A stretch of 64,000 nucleotides of DNA from NCBI RefSeq assembly GCF_013520985.1, contig NZ_JACDTY010000004.1:369517-433516 (forward strand), given 5' to 3'. Under the pieces are notes generated by a model. That model searched no databases and was not told where the DNA came from. It saw nothing but the letters and a program-made list of their open reading frames with translations. This DNA comes from Mesorhizobium neociceri. GTDB lineage: Bacteria > Pseudomonadota > Alphaproteobacteria > Rhizobiales > Rhizobiaceae. The position numbers and the translations under genes were made by a program. Position 1 is the stretch's first letter. Every line of letters starts with the position of its first letter. Below are positions 24,889 through 34,290 of the stretch, piece after piece.

Positions 24889-26058
24889 TCAGACGGCGTA
24901 GGGTTTCAGCCAGGGCTGCCCTTCGGCTTCGGCGCTATCGACCACTGCATCGACGAATGCCACGCCCTTCAGCCCGTCATAGGCGGTCGGCGCGTTCAAC
25001 CCTATTGCCGTTGCCTCGCGCCCCTCGCGACGGGCGCGGATGGCTTCGGCAAAGCCGCGATAGAGATTGGCGAAGGCCTCAAGATAACCCTCTGGATGGC
25101 CGGGCGGTGTGCGGGTTCGCGCCTTCGCTGCCTCGCTCAAATCGTCGGCACCACGCTTGATGGTCTCGGTTCGGCCGAATAGCGGTGAGAACGTCAGTTC
25201 GTTCGGCTGTTCCTGGAACCAGGTTAGACCGCCTTTTTCGCCGAAGACACGCAGCCTAATCCCATTCGAGCAACCGAGTGCGACCTGGGACGACCAAAGC
25301 AGCCCTCGCGCGCCACCTTCGTAGCGCAGGAGCACATGGGCGTTGTCGTCAAGCACGCGTCCCTCGACGAAGGAAGCGAGGTCCGCTGTCAGTGCCTCCA
25401 GCTTCAGCCCGGTCACGAAGCCAGCTAGATGATAGGCGTGCGTGCCGATGTCGCCGACCGAGCCGCCACGCCCAGATCGCTTCGGGTCGGTGCGCCAGGC
25501 GGCCTGGACATTGCCGGCGGTCTCAATGGCCGTTGCCATCCATTCAAGAGGATATTCGACCTGGACGACGCGGATCGCGCCTAGCTTGCCCGCCGCCACC
25601 ATCTCGCGTGCCTCATGCACCATCGGATAACCCGAATAGGTGTAGGTCACGCCCATGAAGCGTCCGGTCTCGCGCACCAGCTGCTCAAGCGCGATCGCGT
25701 CTTCGAGTGTGTTGGTCAAGGGCTTTTCGCAGATCACCTCGTAGCCGGCCTCGAGAAAAGCCTTGGCGATCGGAAAATGGGTGTGGTTTGGCGTGCAGAT
25801 CGCCACCACGTCGATACGGTCCTCGCGGCCGTTCTCCGCGGCGATCATGGCCTTGAAGTCGTCATAGGATCGGGTGGGATCGATGCCTTGCGTTGCCGCG
25901 AAGCGGTGGCCGCGCGCTGCGTCCGCGTCGAAGGCGCCGGCGACAAGCTGGAAGGCGCCATCGAACCGGGCCGAGATGCGGTGGATGTTGCCGATATAGG
26001 CGCCTTCGCCGCCGCCAACCATGCCGAGCCGAAGCGGTCGCTGAAACTCCGCAGTCAC
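24889..26058 (-). CDS. Gfo/Idh/MocA-family oxidoreductase
   Basis: A 389-residue dehydrogenase with GMVGGGEGAYIGNIHR at the nucleotide-binding turn, CEKPLTN as EKP motif and GDIGTHAYHLAGFV carrying the catalytic histidine. GTG 26058 is chosen as start: it overlaps the upstream gene's stop (GTGA) and follows AGGAGG at about 10 bp. The open frame continues upstream, but that part is the shadow of the isomerase gene. Translational coupling to that isomerase suggests consecutive steps. Confidence 0.9.
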   Translation of the reverse strand: MTAEFQRPLRLGMVGGGEGAYIGNIHRISARFDGAFQLVAGAFDADAARGHRFAATQGIDPTRSYDDFKAMIAAENGREDRIDVVAICTPNHTHFPIAKAFLEAGYEVICEKPLTNTLEDAIALEQLVRETGRFMGVTYTYSGYPMVHEAREMVAAGKLGAIRVVQVEYPLEWMATAIETAGNVQAAWRTDPKRSGRGGSVGDIGTHAYHLAGFVTGLKLEALTADLASFVEGRVLDDNAHVLLRYEGGARGLLWSSQVALGCSNGIRLRVFGEKGGLTWFQEQPNELTFSPLFGRTETIKRGADDLSEAAKARTRTPPGHPEGYLEAFANLYRGFAEAIRARREGREATAIGLNAPTAYDGLKGVAFVDAVVDSAEAEGQPWLKPYAV

Positions 26059-27125
26059 GAGCGTGCCCTCCTGTCGATACCCAGAATGGCATCGTTGATC
26101 GTGCGGTCCGCACTGGCCTTGACGAAGTCGTCGAAGGCGCGTTCGGAAACGCGGATGATGTGATCGCCGATGAAGCGCGCGCCCTCCGCCGCGCCGTCCT
26201 CTGAATTCTTGAGGCAGCATTCCCACTCGAGCACCGCCCAGCCGTCGAAATCATAGCCGGAGAGTTTCGAGAAGATCGCCTTGAAGTCGATCTGTCCGTC
26301 GCCCGGCGAACGGAAGCGGCCGGCGCGCCGGATCCAGGGCTGGAAGCCGCCATAGGCGCCGGTCTTGCCGTCCGGCCGGAACTCGGCATCCTTGACGTGG
26401 AACATTTTTATGCGCTGGTGATAGTGGTCGATATAGGCGAGATAATCGATCGCCTGCAGCACGAGATGGCTGGGGTCGTACATGATGTTGCAGCGCGGAT
26501 GGTTGCCGACGCGCTCCAGGAACATCTCGAAGGTCAGTCCATCATGCAGGTCCTCGGCAGGATGGATTTCGTAGCACAGGTCCACGCCACTCTCGTCGAA
26601 GGCATCAAGGATAGGCCGCCAGCGCCGCGCCTGCTCATCGAAACCGTCCTCGATCAGCCCGTCCGTCCATTGCGGATATGGATAGAGGAACGGCCACAGC
26701 AGCGAGCCTGAGAACGTGACGTGGCGGTCTATGCCGAAACGCCTCGACGCCTTGGCGGCGAGATGAAGCTGGTCGACTGCCCACGCTTGCCGTGCGACCG
26801 GATTGCCCCGCACCTCGGGTGCGGCGAAGGAATCCGCCGGATGATCGTAGGCGGGATGCAGGGCCACGAGCTGGCCCTGCAGATGGGACGCCAGTTCGGT
26901 GACAACCAGGCCGTGTTCGGCGAGCTTGCCGGCATAGTCGTCGCAGTAGGTTTGGCTCTCAGCCGCACGCTTCAAGTCGATGACGCGCTTGTCCCAGGTC
27001 GGTATCTGCACGCCCTTGAAGCCCTTGGCCGACGCCCAGCCGGCCAATCCCTCGATGCTGTTGAACGGTGCTTCGTCGCCCGCGAACTGAGCCAGAAACA
27101 CAGCTGGCCCCTTTATGGTCCGCAT
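26055..27125 (-). CDS. Sugar phosphate isomerase/epimerase-family TIM barrel
   Basis: A 356-residue metal-dependent TIM barrel. Probable ligands are the E in CYEIHPAEDLHD, the D/H in NIMYDPSHL, the H in KMFHVKDAEF and the E in VLEWECC. It is longer than the one at 22813 because of a middle insertion around WPFLYPYPQW. It starts at ATG 27125, 96 bp after the SDR gene, and ends inside the next dehydrogenase gene. Family members isomerise keto-inositols or sugars; the step is not assignable. Confidence 0.88.
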   Translation of the reverse strand: MRTIKGPAVFLAQFAGDEAPFNSIEGLAGWASAKGFKGVQIPTWDKRVIDLKRAAESQTYCDDYAGKLAEHGLVVTELASHLQGQLVALHPAYDHPADSFAAPEVRGNPVARQAWAVDQLHLAAKASRRFGIDRHVTFSGSLLWPFLYPYPQWTDGLIEDGFDEQARRWRPILDAFDESGVDLCYEIHPAEDLHDGLTFEMFLERVGNHPRCNIMYDPSHLVLQAIDYLAYIDHYHQRIKMFHVKDAEFRPDGKTGAYGGFQPWIRRAGRFRSPGDGQIDFKAIFSKLSGYDFDGWAVLEWECCLKNSEDGAAEGARFIGDHIIRVSERAFDDFVKASADRTINDAILGIDRRARS

Positions 27126-27221
27126 CTTGCTCTCCTTCTGGCGGCAGCGCCGCCGATCGTCCGTTGTCGAAACTGTTGCCGCCTCGAAGAGTGAAACGCG
27201 GCTTCTGCGGTTCCAATGGCT

Positions 27222-28037
27222 TCAGAGCGCCATCGCTTTTTCGGGCACAGCCATCGGGCCGGGTGCGGCGCCGAGCACAGTCTGGTCGTAATCCACGACC
27301 GCACCCGTCATCAGCCCCGCATCGTCCGAGACGAGGAAGTTTACCGCCCGCGCTGCCTCGCGGGGGTCAATCAGGCGCCCGAACGGCAGGTTCGCGACCG
27401 CCTTCGCTTCCCAGTCGGGATCACCCTTCTCACTCGCCTGCAATTCCCGCTCGTGATCGGACGCCATCCAACCGATATCCAGCTGGTTGACGCGGATGCG
27501 GTTCTTCATGACGGAAAACGCCGTGTTGCGGGTCAGCGTTGCCAGTGCCGCCTTGGTGGCGCAGTAGACGTTGATGAAAGGCTGGCCGGCTTGTTGCGAA
27601 ATCGAGCCGATGTTGCAGATAGCACCCTCGATGCCATTGCGAATCATGTGCCGGATCGCCTCCTGCATGAGGAAATAAGGTCCGCGCACATTCACGGCGA
27701 ACAGGGCGTCGAACAATTCCGGCGATGTGTCGAGGATCGTACCCCGATCCGTCCGCGCACCGGCATTGACGAGCACGTCGATCCTTCCGAAAACGCGCTC
27801 CGCTTCCGCGATCACGCGGCGGCAATCCTCGACATTTCCAAGGTCTGCGTTGATGTAATGCACCGGCACGCCCGTGGCGTGCGAAATGTCGGCTGCGACC
27901 GCGCGGCCCTTGGTTTCATTACGGCCAAGGGTGACGAGGCCTGCGGCTCCGGCTTGCGCCAGCTGGCGCGCGATAGCCGCGCCCAACCCTTGCGTCGATC
28001 CGGTGACGACGCAGATCTTACCATCCATTCGGTTCAT
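27222..28037 (-). CDS. SDR-family oxidoreductase
   Basis: A 271-residue SDR. TGSTQGLG (12-19) binds the nucleotide, VNAGAR follows the fourth strand, and the active site is carried by NIGSISQ (Ser) and YCATKAAL (Tyr/Lys). It starts in ATGA overlap with the iolE-like gene stop (28034-28037), so it is translated with iolE. Role in the inositol-type pathway: probable alternative polyol dehydrogenase, inferred from position. Confidence 0.9.
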   Translation of the reverse strand: MNRMDGKICVVTGSTQGLGAAIARQLAQAGAAGLVTLGRNETKGRAVAADISHATGVPVHYINADLGNVEDCRRVIAEAERVFGRIDVLVNAGARTDRGTILDTSPELFDALFAVNVRGPYFLMQEAIRHMIRNGIEGAICNIGSISQQAGQPFINVYCATKAALATLTRNTAFSVMKNRIRVNQLDIGWMASDHERELQASEKGDPDWEAKAVANLPFGRLIDPREAARAVNFLVSDDAGLMTGAVVDYDQTVLGAAPGPMAVPEKAMAL

Positions 28038-28939
28038 GCCTTGTCCTCCACTGTGTAGCCAGCCGCGGCCATGACGCGCAGCAATTCCCTGTGCCCTATC
28101 TTCGCCATTTCGAGCGGCGGGCTTTTGACGGGATCCTGCTCGGCTTCAACGACGAACCAGCCTTCGTAGCCGTGGCTCGCCAAGCGCTTGACGATCGCCT
28201 CGAAGTCGAGCGAGCCGTCACCGGGCACGGTGAAGGCTCCCTTGACCACGGCGTCGAGAAAACTTTCCCGGGTGCGGTCGAGTCCGTCCACGACCGCCTT
28301 GCGGATGTCCTTGGTGTGTACATGCGAAATGCGGGCGTGGTGCTTGTCGACCACCCGCAGCACGTCGCCGCCGGCAAAGGCCATGTGGCCGGCATCGTAG
28401 AGTAGGGCCAGGCCCTCGCCGGAATGCTTCATCAGCAAATCGAGCTCTTCCTCGGTCTCGATCGGCGCGGCCATGTGGTGGTGGTAGGAAATCGGCATGC
28501 CCTCGTCCGAACACCATTCGGCGAAGGCAGTCATTTTGCGACCATAGATTCTGATCTCGTCTTCCGAGAGCCGCCGCTTGGTGGAAAGCGGCGCGGAACG
28601 GTCGCCTTGTATGGTGCCCGCAGTCTCGCCGTAGACGATGCAGGGGGCGTCGACGGCCTTGAAGAGCTGCATCTGCTGGGCGATGCGGTCTTTCTCCGCT
28701 TCGATATCGCCGTCAAGCAGCAGGCCGGAGAACCAGCCGCCGCAGACGCTCATGCCGTGCTGCCTCAGAATAGGCTCGAGCACGGCCGCCTCCATCGGGA
28801 AACGGCGGCCGGTCTCCATGCCCGTAAAGCCGGCCTCGCGAGCCTGCCGCAGACACTCCTCCAGCGAAACGTCATCGCTCAATTCGGCGAGGTCGTCGTT
28901 CCACCAGGCGATCGGCGCGATGCCAAGCTTGGCTCTCAT
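28034..28939 (-). CDS. iolE: Inosose dehydratase IolE
   Basis: A 301-residue TIM barrel that dehydrates 2-keto-myo-inositol (scyllo-inosose) to the diketone used by IolD. The N-terminus GIAPIAWWNDDLAELSDD and the following LEECLRQAREAGFTGMETGR are the hallmark of IolE, and YGETAGTIQGD is also characteristic. Metal-ligand candidates lie in LLYDAGHMAFAGGD and SHVHTKDIRK, ending with VVEAEQDP. ATG 28939 (MRAKLG) is chosen because GGAG sits 6 bp before it; ATGs 18-24 bp earlier lack a site. It is separated from upstream iolD by a strong terminator. Confidence 0.93.
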   Translation of the reverse strand: MRAKLGIAPIAWWNDDLAELSDDVSLEECLRQAREAGFTGMETGRRFPMEAAVLEPILRQHGMSVCGGWFSGLLLDGDIEAEKDRIAQQMQLFKAVDAPCIVYGETAGTIQGDRSAPLSTKRRLSEDEIRIYGRKMTAFAEWCSDEGMPISYHHHMAAPIETEEELDLLMKHSGEGLALLYDAGHMAFAGGDVLRVVDKHHARISHVHTKDIRKAVVDGLDRTRESFLDAVVKGAFTVPGDGSLDFEAIVKRLASHGYEGWFVVEAEQDPVKSPPLEMAKIGHRELLRVMAAAGYTVEDKA

Positions 28940-28990
28940 CTTGATCTCCATCATCATTCCAGCTGCCGCCGCCTACGTTTTGGCGCCGCG

Positions 28991-29039
28991 AAAAAAACTG
29001 CCGGAACAATGCTCAGGGAGTGTGGCATCGTTCCGGCAG
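28991..29039 (-). terminator. Rho-independent terminator after iolD, before iolE
   Basis: Read on the minus strand, a 15-bp stem (CTGCCGGAAC arm, one A/C mismatch) with a 12-nt loop is followed by seven T residues (28997-28991). It lies 27 bp after the iolD stop (29066) and 52 bp before the iolE start. This is textbook terminator structure inside what would otherwise be a single operon, so it probably lowers or conditions iolE-side expression. Confidence 0.85.
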
Positions 29040-29065
29040 AGGACGCCCTGGGGGGTCCGAAAAAC

Positions 29066-30910
29066 TTAGACTCCTATGCGCTGCCGCTTGCGGCCTTCGG
29101 CTTGCGCGGAATGGGCCTCGCGCACCTCGGCTCGCTCGCTGACCTGCGGTACGCCGACGTCCCACCACGCGTCGCCAGGTGTCCAGGTGTAACCATCGGA
29201 GACAATGGTGATGACCGTGGTGCGATCCGTCCCCTTGGCCCACTCCACGGCTTGGCCGAGATCCGCAAGGCTCTCGACGCGCCGCGTAAGGGCGCCCATG
29301 GCCTCGGCGTGCTTGGCGAAGTCGACCGAAAACGGCTCCTTGACCCGGCAATCCTTGATCATGTTGTTGAAGGAGGCGCCGCCCTTGGCATTCTGGAGCC
29401 GGTTGATGACTGCGTAGCCGCCATTGTCGCAGACGATCAGGATCATCTTGTGGCCGGCGAGAACCGATGAATAGACGTCGGAATTCATCATCATGTAGGT
29501 GCCGTCGCCGATCATCACGATCGGCGTGCGTGTCGGGTCCGCCATCGCCGCGCCCCATCCGGCGGCGATCTCATAGCCCATGCAGGAAAATCCGAACTCG
29601 CAGTCGAACGTGTTCGGCTCTTTCACGCGCCAGTTCTTCATGACTTCACCTGGAAGGCCGCCTGCCGCAGTGATCAGCAGATCGCGCTCGCCAGCCTTTG
29701 AGTTGACCACGCCGACGACCTGGGCGTAGGTTGGAACCGGGTCATTCGTGGGCTTCTGGAATCCGTCGAGCGCCGTGTTCCATTTCGCAAACTCGACCTT
29801 GCCTTTTTCGGTCCACCTGCTGTCGGCCTTCCAGTCACCAAGCGCGGCCTCGACCTCGTTGATCGCTTCCAGCGCATCGCCGACCACGGCCAGAGCCCGG
29901 TGCTTCGTGGCATCCCACCGTGCGGCGTTGATCGAGACGAATTTGGCGTCGGGGCTAAATGCGCTCCACGATCCTGTGGTGAAATCCATGAGCCGCGTGC
30001 CTACGGCCAGGATCACATCGGCTTCGCCCGCAAGCGCGTTCGCCGATGTCGAGCCGACGATGCCAATAGGCCCTACATGGGCAGGATGGTCGTGCGTCAC
30101 GGTGCCCTTGCCGGCGATGGTTTCAGCAAGTGGAATACCGCGCGCTTCGGCGAATTTCGCGAGAGCGGCCTCCGCACCGGAGTAACGCGCGCCGCCGCCC
30201 GAAATGATCAGTGGACGCTTGGCCGTCTTGAGAAGACGCACCGCCTCGTCGAGGCGCGCGCGATCCGGCCGGGGGCGCGGAATCGCATGGACCGTGGGTT
30301 CAAAGAAGGACTCGGGATAATTCCAGGCGACTTCCTGCATGTCTTGCGGGAGGGCGATGAAAGCCGGCCCGCAGTCGGCCGGGTCGAGTAGAACCGCGAC
30401 CGCCTGGGGCAGCGAGGAGATGATCTGCTCGGGATGGACAATACGGTCCCAGTAGCGGGTCACCGCCTTGAACGCGTCGTTGACGTTGATGGTGGGATCG
30501 CCGAAGTGCTCGACCTGCTGCATCACCGGGTCGGGCCGGCGGCTGACGAAGGTATCGCCCGCAATCATCAATACCGGAAGTCGATTTGAATGGGCGACGC
30601 CCGCGGCGGTCACCATGTTCAGGGCGCCAGGGCCGATCGAGGTGGCGGCAATCATGATCTGGCGCCGGCGCTTTGCCTTCGCGAAGCCGATCGCAGCCAG
30701 GGCCATGGACTGCTCGTTCTGGCCGCGCCATGTGGGAAGCATATCCTGGGCCGCCTCCAGAGCCTCGGACAGGCAGGTGACGTTGCCATGGCCGAAAATG
30801 GCGAACACACCCGCAAACAGCGGAACCTTGCTGCCGTCAATGACGGTGAACTGATTGCTCAAATAGCGCACAAGCGCCTGCGTCATCGTCAGACGAATGG
30901 TCTTCGTCAT
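29066..30910 (-). CDS. iolD: 3D-(3,5/4)-trihydroxycyclohexane-1,2-dione hydrolase IolD
   Basis: A 614-residue thiamine-diphosphate enzyme that opens the inositol-derived ring diketone to 5-deoxyglucuronate. The start KTIRLTMTQALVRYLSNQF, FAIFGHGNVTCLSEAL and TWRGQNEQSM (the glutamate contacting the cofactor) identify IolD within the acetolactate-synthase superfamily. The diphosphate/magnesium motif is GDGTYMMMN. Length fits the family (about 610-640). It diverges from iolG, sharing a 108-bp promoter region with an operator palindrome. No iolB or iolC gene is in the window. Confidence 0.95.
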   Translation of the reverse strand: MTKTIRLTMTQALVRYLSNQFTVIDGSKVPLFAGVFAIFGHGNVTCLSEALEAAQDMLPTWRGQNEQSMALAAIGFAKAKRRRQIMIAATSIGPGALNMVTAAGVAHSNRLPVLMIAGDTFVSRRPDPVMQQVEHFGDPTINVNDAFKAVTRYWDRIVHPEQIISSLPQAVAVLLDPADCGPAFIALPQDMQEVAWNYPESFFEPTVHAIPRPRPDRARLDEAVRLLKTAKRPLIISGGGARYSGAEAALAKFAEARGIPLAETIAGKGTVTHDHPAHVGPIGIVGSTSANALAGEADVILAVGTRLMDFTTGSWSAFSPDAKFVSINAARWDATKHRALAVVGDALEAINEVEAALGDWKADSRWTEKGKVEFAKWNTALDGFQKPTNDPVPTYAQVVGVVNSKAGERDLLITAAGGLPGEVMKNWRVKEPNTFDCEFGFSCMGYEIAAGWGAAMADPTRTPIVMIGDGTYMMMNSDVYSSVLAGHKMILIVCDNGGYAVINRLQNAKGGASFNNMIKDCRVKEPFSVDFAKHAEAMGALTRRVESLADLGQAVEWAKGTDRTTVITIVSDGYTWTPGDAWWDVGVPQVSERAEVREAHSAQAEGRKRQRIGV

Positions 30911-30978
30911 CGCTTCCTCCCTGGCGAATTTCCTCTGTCCAGACTTTTACGGAATAGCCATTGACAAATCAACCTCTT

Positions 30979-30994
30979 TGCAACGATCATTGCA
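30979..30994. promoter_or_regulatory. YGCAA-N6-TTGCR operator between iolD and iolG
   Basis: TGCAA-CGATCA-TTGCA; adding one base each side gives TTGCAA on both arms. It lies between divergent iolD and iolG starts and just after a TTGACA (30961-30966), so it would overlap the -10 region of the iolG promoter and could repress both directions. Confidence 0.7.
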
Positions 30995-31018
30995 AAAATA
31001 TTGTTGCGGAGGAATTCA

Positions 31019-32038
31019 ATGCTCAGAATTGGCGTGCTCGGATGCGGGCGCATCGGGCGTATGCACGCGGCCAACATCGCCGCGCACCCACGAACGAAGC
31101 TGGCGGCGGTCTATGACGTCAATCGCGCCGCGGCCGACGAAGTGGCGGCCATGCTTGGGGTCTCTGCGTTGGCATCGGCCGACGCCATGTTCGACACCAG
31201 CGATGTCGATGCCGTGTTGATCGCCACCGCGACAGACACCCATGTCGACTATATCGAGCGGGCAGTGGCGGCCGGCAAACCGGTGTTGTGCGAGAAGCCC
31301 ATCGACCTTGACCTGAAGCGCGTCGATCGCTGCGCAGCCAATATCCGTGGCACCAAACTGCCCATCATGATTGGCTTCGTCCGTCGCTTCGACCCTGGGC
31401 ATGCGGCGGTGCGGGCGGCCATCCATAGTGGCGAGCTCGGCGAGCTTCACCAGGTGATCATCACGTCGCGGGATCCCGGCATGGCGCCAGCTGCCTACAT
31501 ACGCGTATCCGGCGGCATATTTCGCGACATGACCATCCACGATTTTGACATGGCTCGCTTCATGCTCGGTGAAGAGCCTGTCGAAGTCTTTGCGACCGGC
31601 AGCCGGCTGGTCGACCCCGGCCTGATGGCCGAGACGAATGACTGGGACACGGTGACCGTGGTTTTAAACACCGCGAGCGGCAAGCAATGCATCATCAACA
31701 ACTCACGCCGCGCCGTCTACGGGTACGATCAGCGCGTCGAGGCTTTCGGATTCGCCGGCATGGCGATTTCCGAAAACCGCCGCGCGCATGAGGCCCGTCT
31801 CTACGCCGAGGGCTTAACGGATCGGGCACAGCCCTACCTCCACTTCTTCATCGAGCGCTACAGGGAAGCGTTCAACGCTGAAATCGACGACTTCGTCGAC
31901 GCCATTGAAAGCGGACGCCAGCCGTCGGTCGTTTTCGAGGACGGGCGCCTTGCATTGGTTCTCGCCGAAGCCGCGATGAAATCGGTTGCCGAACGTCGCG
32001 TGGTCCGCACCAGCGAGATCGGTGGCGGCAATGTATGA
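31019..32038 (+). CDS. iolG: Inositol 2-dehydrogenase IolG (Gfo/Idh/MocA family)
   Basis: A 339-residue NAD-dependent dehydrogenase that oxidises myo-inositol to scyllo-inosose. GCGRIGRMHA (7-16) is the nucleotide turn, CEKPIDLD gives the catalytic lysine, and RDMTIHDFDMARFM carries the aspartate/histidine pair of inositol dehydrogenases. ATG 31019 has GGAGG 7 bp upstream; the in-frame codon at 31001 lies before that site and is rejected. It is divergent from iolD, with a shared operator, and its end overlaps the next gene's start by 8 bp. It is the best IolG candidate of the four paralogues, by motif and position. Confidence 0.9.
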   Translation: MLRIGVLGCGRIGRMHAANIAAHPRTKLAAVYDVNRAAADEVAAMLGVSALASADAMFDTSDVDAVLIATATDTHVDYIERAVAAGKPVLCEKPIDLDLKRVDRCAANIRGTKLPIMIGFVRRFDPGHAAVRAAIHSGELGELHQVIITSRDPGMAPAAYIRVSGGIFRDMTIHDFDMARFMLGEEPVEVFATGSRLVDPGLMAETNDWDTVTVVLNTASGKQCIINNSRRAVYGYDQRVEAFGFAGMAISENRRAHEARLYAEGLTDRAQPYLHFFIERYREAFNAEIDDFVDAIESGRQPSVVFEDGRLALVLAEAAMKSVAERRVVRTSEIGGGNV

Positions 32039-33467
32039 CAAATACGGACTTTTCATTGATGGGGAATGGCGCGCCGCCTCCGACGGCAGCACGGCGACGG
32101 TAGCCAGTCCCGTCACCGAACGTTCCCTTGGCGAAGCGCCGACGGCCACGCTGGAAGATGCGCAAGCTGCGTTGGCGGCGGCCGAACGTGGCCTTGCCGC
32201 GTGGCGGGCAAAGAGCGCGTTCGAACGCGCCGACGCGCTTCATGCCATCGCCGACGAAATGACCCGGCGGCAGGACGAAGCTGCCCGGATGATTACGTTG
32301 GAGACTGGCAAGCCCATCGCGCAATCCGGACGCGAGTGGGTTCTGGCGACGGATCAGTTCCGCTGGTATGCTGAAGAGGCTCGGCGCATTTACGGCCGCA
32401 TCATCGAAAGCCGCGTCCCGGGAGGCCGCTTCGAAGTGCTGCACGAGCCGATCGGCGTCGTGGCGGCTTTTACAGCATGGAATTTTCCGGCAGCGCTCGT
32501 CGCCCGCAAGATCGCCCCAGCGCTTGCCGCCGGGTGTTCGGCCATCCTTCGGCCTTCTAGCCAGACGCCAGGCGTCGCGATGGTGATGATCGACTGCCTG
32601 CGCGCGGGCAGGCTGCCCACCGGCACGGTCGGCCTTCTCGTCGGGTCGACGGCCACGACCTACGTGCCGCTGATGGCATCGGCGCTTGTGCGCAAGGTGT
32701 CGCTGACCGGGTCTACACGGGTCGGGCAACAAATGCTGCGCGACGCAGCCGATACGGTGAAGAAAGTGTCGATGGAGCTTGGTGGTAACGCACCCCTCAT
32801 CGTCTTCGATGACGCTGATATCGAGACCGCCCTCAACGTGTCGGTGCCGACAAAATACGCCAATGCCGGACAGGTCTGCGTCACCCCGGACCGCTTCTTT
32901 ATCCACGAAAAGGTCCATGATGCTTTCGTCGACGGTTTCGTCGCGCGGGCCAAAGCCCTGAAGCTGGGCGATGGTCTCGATCCAACGGTACAGATGGGGC
33001 CCCTGATCAATTCCAGGAGGCTCGACGAAATCGAAAAGATCGTCGTCGACGCGGAAAAGGCCGGGGCCAGGATTGCCGCCGGCGGTCGCCGCTCGCCAGC
33101 CTTCAACTCCGGTCATTTCTTTGAGCCGACTGTCCTTACAGACGTCGCAGACGACATGACCGTTTTTGCCGAGGAGAATTTCGGTCCGGTCGCGGCCATC
33201 ACCCGCTTCTCGTCCGAAGAGGAGGTCCTGGGTCGGGCAAACGCCTCGAAGATGGGGCTTTCTGCCTACGCCTTTACCCGGGATGCGGGGCGTGCTCGCA
33301 GAGTTGTCGCGACGCTCAAGGCCGGAATGGTCGGCATCAACAGCTTTGCGCTCGCCGCTTCAGAGGCACCGTTCGGCGGGACCAACCATTCCGGCATGGG
33401 CCGGGAAGGCGGCGCTGAAGGTATCCGGGACTATCTCGATACCAAGCTGGCTCAAGTCGTATTCTGA
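32031..33467 (+). CDS. NAD(P)-dependent aldehyde dehydrogenase (succinate-semialdehyde DH type)
   Basis: A 478-residue ALDH. The catalytic cysteine is C283 in AGQVC, the general base lies in MELGGNAP, and the C-terminal GGTNHSGMGREGG is typical. ATG 32031 overlaps the iolG end and begins the usual YGLFIDGEW. The cofactor-contact motif normally reading KPSE is RPSSQTP here, so the conserved lysine is an arginine. It is not a close match to MmsA/IolA (methylmalonate/malonate-semialdehyde DH). In this operon it could oxidise the aldehyde released by the HpcH/HpaI aldolase that follows. Confidence 0.9.
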   Translation: MYDKYGLFIDGEWRAASDGSTATVASPVTERSLGEAPTATLEDAQAALAAAERGLAAWRAKSAFERADALHAIADEMTRRQDEAARMITLETGKPIAQSGREWVLATDQFRWYAEEARRIYGRIIESRVPGGRFEVLHEPIGVVAAFTAWNFPAALVARKIAPALAAGCSAILRPSSQTPGVAMVMIDCLRAGRLPTGTVGLLVGSTATTYVPLMASALVRKVSLTGSTRVGQQMLRDAADTVKKVSMELGGNAPLIVFDDADIETALNVSVPTKYANAGQVCVTPDRFFIHEKVHDAFVDGFVARAKALKLGDGLDPTVQMGPLINSRRLDEIEKIVVDAEKAGARIAAGGRRSPAFNSGHFFEPTVLTDVADDMTVFAEENFGPVAAITRFSSEEEVLGRANASKMGLSAYAFTRDAGRARRVVATLKAGMVGINSFALAASEAPFGGTNHSGMGREGGAEGIRDYLDTKLAQVVF

Positions 33468-33477
33468 GGAACGTTAC

Positions 33478-34290
33478 ATGATCAAGAACAGGCTCAAGCA
33501 GCTTTGGGCGGAAGGGAAGCCGACCATCAATGGCTGGCTTTCAATCGGCAACAGTTTCACCGCCGAGATCATGGCGGCGCAAGGTTACGACAGCATCGGC
33601 GTCGACCTCCAACACGGAGCGCTCGACTACAACGGCCTGTTGCCAATGCTGCAGGCGATGCGGGCCTCCGCCACGGTGCCACTCGTGAGGGTGCCCTGGC
33701 TGGAGCCGGGCATCATCATGAAAGTGCTCGATGCGGGTGCTTATGGCGTCATCTGTCCGATGGTGAATACCGCCGAACAAGCGGCCGAGTTTGTCAGCTA
33801 CCTGCGCTATCCACCGCAGGGCAGCCGAAGCTTTGGTCCGACACGCGTGAATTTCGCGGCCGGTGCCAACTATGCTTCGGAGTCCAACGGCGAGATACTT
33901 GCCTTCGCCATGGTTGAGACCGCCGAGGCGATGGACAACCTCGACGCGATTGCCTCGACCCCAGGGCTCGACGGGATCTACGTTGGCCCGGCCGACCTGA
34001 CCCTCGGCATGACCCAGGGCCGCCTGCCGCCTGCCTTCGACCGCGAAGAACCGGAGATGATCGAGGCCATCCAGCGCATTGTGGCGGCCTGCAAAAGAGC
34101 CGGCATAGCCGCGGCATTGCACTGTGGAACTCCGGCCTACGCGGCGCGTGCGATCGGGTGGGGCTACAACATGACCACCGTCTCCAACGACGTACGCATG
34201 CTGGCCGGTGCGGCAGAAGCGAATATCAAAAAGTTCAGGGAACTCACGGGCGGATCAAGCGTCAGCGCCGGTTCCAAGGGAGGGTACTGA
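33478..34290 (+). CDS. HpcH/HpaI aldolase/citrate lyase-family protein
   Basis: A 270-residue metal-dependent class II pyruvate-type aldolase. H46 in DLQHG, R71 in VRVPW, and the metal ligands E147 (MVETAEA) and D173 (GPADLT) are all present. Relatives cleave 4-hydroxy-2-oxo acids (heptenedioate, 2-dehydro-3-deoxyglucarate/rhamnonate) into pyruvate and an aldehyde. ATG 33478 lies 10 bp after the ALDH stop with GAGGAA before it; the longer open frame is a shadow. In an inositol cluster lacking iolC/iolJ it may supply the carbon-carbon cleavage. Confidence 0.92.
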   Translation: MIKNRLKQLWAEGKPTINGWLSIGNSFTAEIMAAQGYDSIGVDLQHGALDYNGLLPMLQAMRASATVPLVRVPWLEPGIIMKVLDAGAYGVICPMVNTAEQAAEFVSYLRYPPQGSRSFGPTRVNFAAGANYASESNGEILAFAMVETAEAMDNLDAIASTPGLDGIYVGPADLTLGMTQGRLPPAFDREEPEMIEAIQRIVAACKRAGIAAALHCGTPAYAARAIGWGYNMTTVSNDVRMLAGAAEANIKKFRELTGGSSVSAGSKGGY

